NCBI GenBank assembly: GCA_913060595.1
Contig: CAJXSA010000021.1
Span: 1 to 19,605, forward strand
Direction: 5' to 3'
Length of the DNA: 19,605 nucleotides
Source of the DNA: an uncultured Ignavibacteria bacterium
GTDB lineage: Bacteria > Bacteroidota > Ignavibacteria > SZUA-365
In this document: in pieces, positions 16,801 through 19,605 of the stretch
Position numbering within the stretch: position 1 is the first letter of the stretch
How the letters are laid out: every line of letters begins with the position of its first letter
Notes under the pieces: model-generated
The model's input: the letters and a program-made list of their open reading frames with translations, nothing else
What the model was told of the DNA's origin: nothing
Databases searched by the model: none
Translations under genes and position numbers: made by a program

Positions 16801-16943
16801 AAAACCCCGACAGCATCGCGCTGATTTCACAGCTGGAGAACAATCCGTCCTTCCGGACCGCGTACCTGCAGGCACTCAAGAACATGGTGCGCAGCGGCGG
16901 CGACCGCGAAGAACTCGAACGCCTGATGAAAACCGTCGAATAA
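13890..16943 (+). CDS. Large exported fibre-like protein with 40-residue repeats and peptidase-G2-like C-terminal region
   Basis: A 1017-residue exported protein. Residues 1-25 are a signal peptide (ending LYAQ). About 26-140 is the N-terminal domain typical of Bacteroidota fibre-like proteins (PTTMNYQGVARDLDG ... LLSVPYAFHA). Residues about 205-403 hold five repeats of 39-40 residues built on VGIGT-P-S-L-V-GN-IG-Y-AP-NG-IVEG, followed by further beta-helix-like segments to about 560. About 683-722 is hydrophobic. Residues about 734-868 (NADYAEWLERADPNEKFVFG, then DIVGVHAGKIS) resemble the DYAEYFE region of phage-type peptidase G2 self-cleaving domains, though catalysis is not shown. A short coiled coil (about 872-905) and a helical tail follow; there is no T9SS sorting domain. 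It may form trimeric surface fibres. No clear Shine-Dalgarno precedes the ATG, and translation may be coupled to the upstream gene. Confidence 0.85.
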   Translation: MKYIMRSFLTVLLLLPLCAAALYAQSPTTMNYQGVARDLDGTVLQEQELNLRISILRDGPDGIAVYTERHSVLTNNYGMFTLQIGAGELRQGALDALPWGEHSHWLQVEMDENGGSNYSLLGSSQLLSVPYAFHALRATEADRLANGDPTGSQTGGSNSLGSPWSTFGNEGTNAGQDFIGTSDRVDLVFRTDNIERMRLTAYGKLGIGTDQPASTFDVKGNATIGSSYAGAVEAPENGLIVEGAVGIGEPNPTAELEVSGELIVGEHFTGVNLPPLNGALIEGRVGIGTAGPGSMLSVSGGLAVGDKFAENEAPTDGAAIEGKVGIGTTIPKSWLGVAGNTSIGAEYARSFEAPSNGLLVQGDVGFGTPTPLSRLGVAGNVSIGSTYAGSYPAPEDGMIVEGPIWSGVFESEYAFHVLGDSYLDGTAEITGNTQIGGTLDVDGVTTIHDGTDVPVIPDIYSISEANFLGSFRTKGGAGVEKTLNVGKDLGVGYDAYVGRNLKVGGTASFKNLIVENYADIGRNPDPTYDSLLNPTPIAPITLINKGETVLEGLTKITNTTQSTNSGSGALVVDGGVGIKKRLNVGGQTILDYSNGPSISASSQASHPLYVKGKNQGIAVRLNTNANNNNQYVGFWDNGGKRGSIQAETQSERLLSLDYILMTLQHVFDVSDAAVELISEVTDFRVGVGFGAVTVTPGVAKIAYATAKIILLAVQVGVEQSTYIQDFGVAYNSGNADYAEWLERADPNEKFVFGDIVGVHAGKISRTINEGDMVMVISKSPIVLGNTPPEGSEHLYEMCAFLGQVPVKTVGPVNPGDYILPSGRDNGVGYAVAPADLTAEQSARVVGVSWGSLADGVPGYVNVAVGMPVKSGVDVLRRQQETITSMQTRVDAMESVLRELVPDFDERMARFGVSPDEEQASAAQPDATPAMTVTVPVDPAPGQAEPNPDLITEEVFSQAIGIARSELRGLGKNPDSIALISQLENNPSFRTAYLQALKNMVRSGGDREELERLMKTVE
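14502..15098 (+). repeat. Five in-frame 120-base (40-residue) repeats in the fibre-like gene
   Basis: The GIGT/GFGT turn recurs with codons beginning at 14502, 14622, 14742, 14859 and 14979; a sixth boundary would fall at 15099, where the sequence has diverged to IWSGV. Spacing is 120, 120, 117, 120 and 120 bases. The DNA copies are diverged, so this is an old protein-level repeat rather than a recent tandem duplication. Confidence 0.8.
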
Positions 16944-16966
16944 TTCGCCGGCATCGGCAGACCAGT

Positions 16967-17003
16967 GCGGGGATTCGTTGCGACGAATCCCCGCTTTTTA
17001 TTT
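16967..17003 (+). terminator. Rho-independent terminator closing the surface-protein block
   Basis: GCGGGGATTCGT (16967-16978) and ACGAATCCCCGC (16983-16994) form a perfect 12-bp stem with a TGCG loop, followed directly by TTTTTATTT. It lies 23 bases after the fibre-gene stop. On the minus strand the stem is not followed by a T-run, so it acts mainly on plus-strand transcription. Confidence 0.95.
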
Positions 17004-17015
17004 GGGAAGAGTGGC

Positions 17016-17624
17016 TCAGGATGTAGGGAGAGATTCCGCGTGCAGCAGGTACAGCCCGGGACGCTCCTCGGCGTGCAGGACGCGGTATCCGCTGCTCGTC
17101 AGCGTGTCGGCGAGCGTCTTGACAGGCGGAAGGACGTCATGCGCGACGGCGCGGCCGGCGTCGCGGTGCAGGGCGTTGAGTTCCAAGTGGTCCATCAGGT
17201 GCAGGACGCACAGGCTGCCGCCGGCGCGCAGAACGCGGCGGAACTCGGCGATGGCCCGGTCGGGATCGTCGAAATGCGGGTAGACGCTGAAACAGTGCAC
17301 GGTGCCGTAGCTTGCGTCGCGCACGGGAAGACGGTGCGCATCGCAGCGGAGGAAACGAATGCCCGGCACGTTGCCATGCCGTTCCTGTGCAGTCCGCAGC
17401 ATGGCTTCCGAGATTTCGCAGGCGTCAATAGCGTCGCAGCCCGACGCGCGGAGATGCGGAAGCAGTATGCCGGTCCCGGTGCCGACGTCAAGGACGGGCC
17501 CCGAGACAGGGAGGATGCCAGAGGAGAACAGTCCGGCGAGGCGCGCGCTGCGCTCCTCCTCGTCGCGCACCCAGCGGGGCGCCACGTCGTCGAAGAAAAG
17601 CTGTTTTTCCGTGTTCGTTCTCAT
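17016..17624 (-). CDS. Class I SAM-dependent methyltransferase
   Basis: A 202-residue soluble Methyltransf_11-type enzyme. Motif I is VLDVGTGTGILLP at about 44-56, the acidic end of strand 2 is IDACEISEAML, strand 3 gives RFLRCDAHRLPVRDASYGTV, and the post-motif LRAGGSLCVLHLMDH gives strands 4-5. The acceptor is not readable; the N-terminal FFDDVAPRW resembles UbiE/BioC-like small-molecule methyltransferases. Its ATG overlaps the stop of the ECF S-component gene by four bases (ATGA), so translation is coupled. As the last gene of a TonB receptor-ECF operon it might modify or help handle the imported compound, but that is inference. The stop at 17016 lies 13 bases from the facing terminator. 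Confidence 0.88.
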   Translation of the reverse strand: MRTNTEKQLFFDDVAPRWVRDEEERSARLAGLFSSGILPVSGPVLDVGTGTGILLPHLRASGCDAIDACEISEAMLRTAQERHGNVPGIRFLRCDAHRLPVRDASYGTVHCFSVYPHFDDPDRAIAEFRRVLRAGGSLCVLHLMDHLELNALHRDAGRAVAHDVLPPVKTLADTLTSSGYRVLHAEERPGLYLLHAESLPTS

Positions 17625-18196
17625 TGCCGCGCCTCTGCGACGGGCAGGGGTGAGAGATGGGGAAAGCGTGCTTCGATGAGCTTCAGGGCTGGAGGAAGGA
17701 CGAGGAGCTGCAGTGCGACGCCGGGAAGACCGGCCACGACCATGGCGGGACCGAGCAGGGGATGCTGCACGCCCGCGAGCAGGGTCACGCTTTCGAGCAC
17801 CACCAGCAGCAGGACGCGGTCGACGAGCATGGCGACGGCAACGGCGGCGAACACCGGCCAGCGCATGCTGCGGCGAAGGAAACAGATGACACCCGCGGTG
17901 ACGGGCAGTTCGACCAGAAGCAGTGGAAGAACGGGTGGCGCCAGGGGCGGCATGCCGGTCAGCAGCCAGGAAAGCAGTGGCGTGATCACCGCCGTCACGA
18001 GTGTCAGCCGCAGGGGGAGCAGCAGTCCGGCCGCGAGGACAGGGAGAAACATCGGGAGAAAGGTCGCACCGAGTCCGAGCAAGTGAAAGGCCTGGGGCAG
18101 CAGCACACCAAGCGCGGTGAACACCGCGGCCAGGGGCAGACGGCGGAGCTCCTCCTCGCGCGCCGCTGCGGCGCGGTCTTCATCAGTCCATCGCAT
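17621..18196 (-). CDS. ECF-type transporter S component (substrate-binding membrane protein)
   Basis: A 191-residue integral membrane protein with five or six hydrophobic helices. The segments LGLGATFLPMFLPVLAAGLL, then TPLLSWLLTGMPPLAPPVLP and LLVELPVTAGV, are typical of energy-coupling-factor S components of the cobalamin/uncharacterised type (ECF_trnsprt superfamily). Such proteins bind a vitamin or metal complex and use a shared EcfA-EcfT module, which is not in the window. The start at 18196 is chosen because AGGAG sits six bases before it; a longer in-frame frame reaching 18286 lies fully within the receptor gene. The start overlaps the receptor stop by 14 bases, and the gene's stop overlaps the methyltransferase start. 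An outer-membrane receptor directly before an S component suggests that both carry the same substrate, with cobalamin the leading guess. Confidence 0.75.
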   Translation of the reverse strand: MRWTDEDRAAAAREEELRRLPLAAVFTALGVLLPQAFHLLGLGATFLPMFLPVLAAGLLLPLRLTLVTAVITPLLSWLLTGMPPLAPPVLPLLLVELPVTAGVICFLRRSMRWPVFAAVAVAMLVDRVLLLVVLESVTLLAGVQHPLLGPAMVVAGLPGVALQLLVLPPALKLIEARFPHLSPLPVAEARQ

Positions 18197-19605
18197 ACCG
18201 CACTCCTGCGAAGATATGCGCACCGGGCGCCGTGTACCCCGGAAGGATGCTGTAGCGCCGGTCGAGAATATTGCGACCCTTGACATAGACTTCGATCTGC
18301 GTGAAGCGCCACGCAGCCGTCAGGTCCAGCACGTGATAGTCCGGCATGGGCAGTGTGCTGTTGTTGCCGGCATGCAGACCCTGCACGTACTGTCCCGCCG
18401 CGGAAAGCGACAGCGGCCCCCAGGCACTCTGCAGCATGTATTTGAACTGCTGCGACGGATTGAACGCGGTGAGGCTGCCGGGATCGAGCGTGCTCCACGC
18501 GACCTGCAGCTGCAGTGTCGGAAGCAGGTGGTAGCGCAGGCGGGCTTCCGCCCCGCGCAGCGTTTCGTCGAGCGCGTTCTCGAAGCGCACGGGCGGCGGG
18601 GGAACGGGAAGCGGCACCGTGGTGATCATGTCCTCGGCGTCTGTCTGGTACACCGCGGCGCGAATCGAACCCCGCGGGAAGACAAACTCGGCGCCCGCCT
18701 CGTAGCCGCGGCTGCGCTCGGCGTCGAGACTGCTGTTTGACGAAGGGAAGAGATAGAGTTCGCGCAGCGTCGGGTGGCGGAAGCCGCTCTGCATGCTGCC
18801 GTACACGCGCAGTCCGGGCAGCGGCGTGACGCTGAGGCCGAAATGCGGCGCCAGGTCGCGCAGGCCGAGACTGTGCTGCTGATAGCGCAGTCCCGCGCGG
18901 ACATGCAGGAAGGAGACGGGACTGTACATGCCCACGGCGTAGGCCCCCGCGGTGGTCAGCAGATGTTCGACGTCGTCGAGATTCGCCTGGCCCCCGTAAT
19001 GCAGGATTTCACCTCCCGTGGCCACGCTGAGTGCGCGGGAAACGGTGTACTGCTGATAGGTCGAGGCGCCCAGGCTCTGGTCTGTGCTTTCGAAGCCGTC
19101 GTAAAACGCGTGGCTGCCGGCATTGAAAAAGACCTGCGATGATCCGCGCAGCTGTTCGCCTGTGTTTTCCGCGATGAGCTGACCCATTCCCCGGCGAATG
19201 TCTGCATAGGTGCCGAGCCCTGCCGGATCACCGACGCGCGTCGGATCGTCGTAGAGCGACGGCGCATAGCGGGCCCGCGCCGCGAGCTTCCACGACGGGG
19301 ATATGTGCCAGTCGTACGCGGCCTGCACGCGTGTGCTGCGGAAGTCACTCTGCGGGACGTGTCCGTCGGACGCGCCGTGGCGCGCCGTCAGTCGCAGTCC
19401 GTGATCGCCGAATACGCGAGTCACCGAGACCGACGCGGTATAGCTGTTCCAGCTGCCGGCTTCGACGGATGCGCGCAGGTCATTGCGCCGCGCCGGCGTG
19501 CTGACGATGTTGATGACGCCGCCGAGTGCGTGGCCGCCGAATATCGTGGATGCAGGACCGAGCAGCACGTCCACGCGCGCGATATCGTCCATGCCGTAGA
19601 CGTCC
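18183..19605 (-). CDS. TonB-dependent receptor, 5'-truncated by window edge (possibly BtuB-like)
   Basis: About 474 residues are visible. They begin inside the plug domain (DDIARVDVLLGPASTIFGGH, then ALGGVINIVSTP) and continue through a full beta-barrel ending HIFAGVRYAMD. The barrel is compact: 22-strand type, without the long loops of SusC proteins. It has the usual LxAxHGFExG-like conserved turns (LRVYGSMQSGFRHPTLRELY, then SRGYEAGAEFVF) seen in siderophore and cobalamin receptors. The start codon, signal peptide and any upstream riboswitch lie beyond 19605. It is the first visible gene of the receptor / ECF S component / methyltransferase operon, linked by a 14-base overlap. The size and its partner favour cobalamin or another metal chelate; the sequence alone does not prove this. 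Confidence 0.92.
   Translation of the reverse strand, partial: DVYGMDDIARVDVLLGPASTIFGGHALGGVINIVSTPARRNDLRASVEAGSWNSYTASVSVTRVFGDHGLRLTARHGASDGHVPQSDFRSTRVQAAYDWHISPSWKLAARARYAPSLYDDPTRVGDPAGLGTYADIRRGMGQLIAENTGEQLRGSSQVFFNAGSHAFYDGFESTDQSLGASTYQQYTVSRALSVATGGEILHYGGQANLDDVEHLLTTAGAYAVGMYSPVSFLHVRAGLRYQQHSLGLRDLAPHFGLSVTPLPGLRVYGSMQSGFRHPTLRELYLFPSSNSSLDAERSRGYEAGAEFVFPRGSIRAAVYQTDAEDMITTVPLPVPPPPVRFENALDETLRGAEARLRYHLLPTLQLQVAWSTLDPGSLTAFNPSQQFKYMLQSAWGPLSLSAAGQYVQGLHAGNNSTLPMPDYHVLDLTAAWRFTQIEVYVKGRNILDRRYSILPGYTAPGAHIFAGVRYAMD

Noticed and set aside
13890..16943. Prophage tail-fibre gene as evidence of a prophage
   Set aside because: It has a signal peptide and a Bacteroidota exported-protein N-terminus, and no other phage gene is present.

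Overview
The window looks like a chromosomal segment of a GC-rich, Gram-negative bacterium from the Bacteroidota/Chlorobiota side of the tree (Ignavibacteria-, Kapabacteria- or Rhodothermia-like). The evidence is three secreted proteins ending in type IX secretion (T9SS)-style C-terminal domains, one with the PNPFNPST signature typical of these lineages, two TonB-dependent receptors, and Bacteroidota-type exported proteins. Unlike many Bacteroidota, most genes here have good Shine-Dalgarno sequences (GGAG/GGAGG), and the visible promoters carry an E. coli-like TATACT -10 box. The lineage is an inference; no rRNA or marker gene is present.

Layout. (1) 1-551, plus: C-terminal half of a cyclopropane-fatty-acyl-phospholipid synthase, cut by the window edge. 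(2) 643-5917, minus: a likely gene set in the order GNAT-type acetyltransferase, TonB-dependent receptor with an N-terminal carboxypeptidase-regulatory-like domain, and UMF1/Atg22-type MFS transporter; a perfect 11-bp hairpin lies ahead of the transporter. (3) 6164-16943, plus: a surface/secretion block. It holds an uncharacterised FN3-containing T9SS protein, a 1148-residue CSLREA/beta-helix/HYR-repeat T9SS protein, a LuxR-type response regulator, a small T9SS-sorted protein, and a 1017-residue fibre-like protein with five 40-residue repeats. A perfect rho-independent terminator closes the block. (4) 17016-19605, minus: TonB-dependent receptor (cut by the edge), ECF-transporter S component and SAM-dependent methyltransferase, joined by overlapping start/stop codons and thus almost certainly one operon for uptake of a cofactor or metal complex.

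The most interesting feature is regulatory. The HYR protein and the small T9SS/fibre pair each have an almost identical 18-bp palindrome upstream (17 of 18 bases the same), placed 22-23 bases before a TATACT -10 box with no recognisable -35 box. That is the geometry of an activator overlapping the -35 region. Between these two transcription units lies a LuxR/GerE-type regulator. Its receiver domain keeps the phosphoacceptor Asp but lacks the acidic pair, the Thr/Ser switch and the Lys, and its own promoter predicts a leaderless mRNA starting at the A of the ATG. A local circuit in which this degenerate response regulator switches on two surface-protein units is a testable hypothesis.

No tRNA, rRNA, CRISPR array, insertion sequence or phage integrase was seen. 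Most very long antisense reading frames in this window are GC-driven shadows of real genes.
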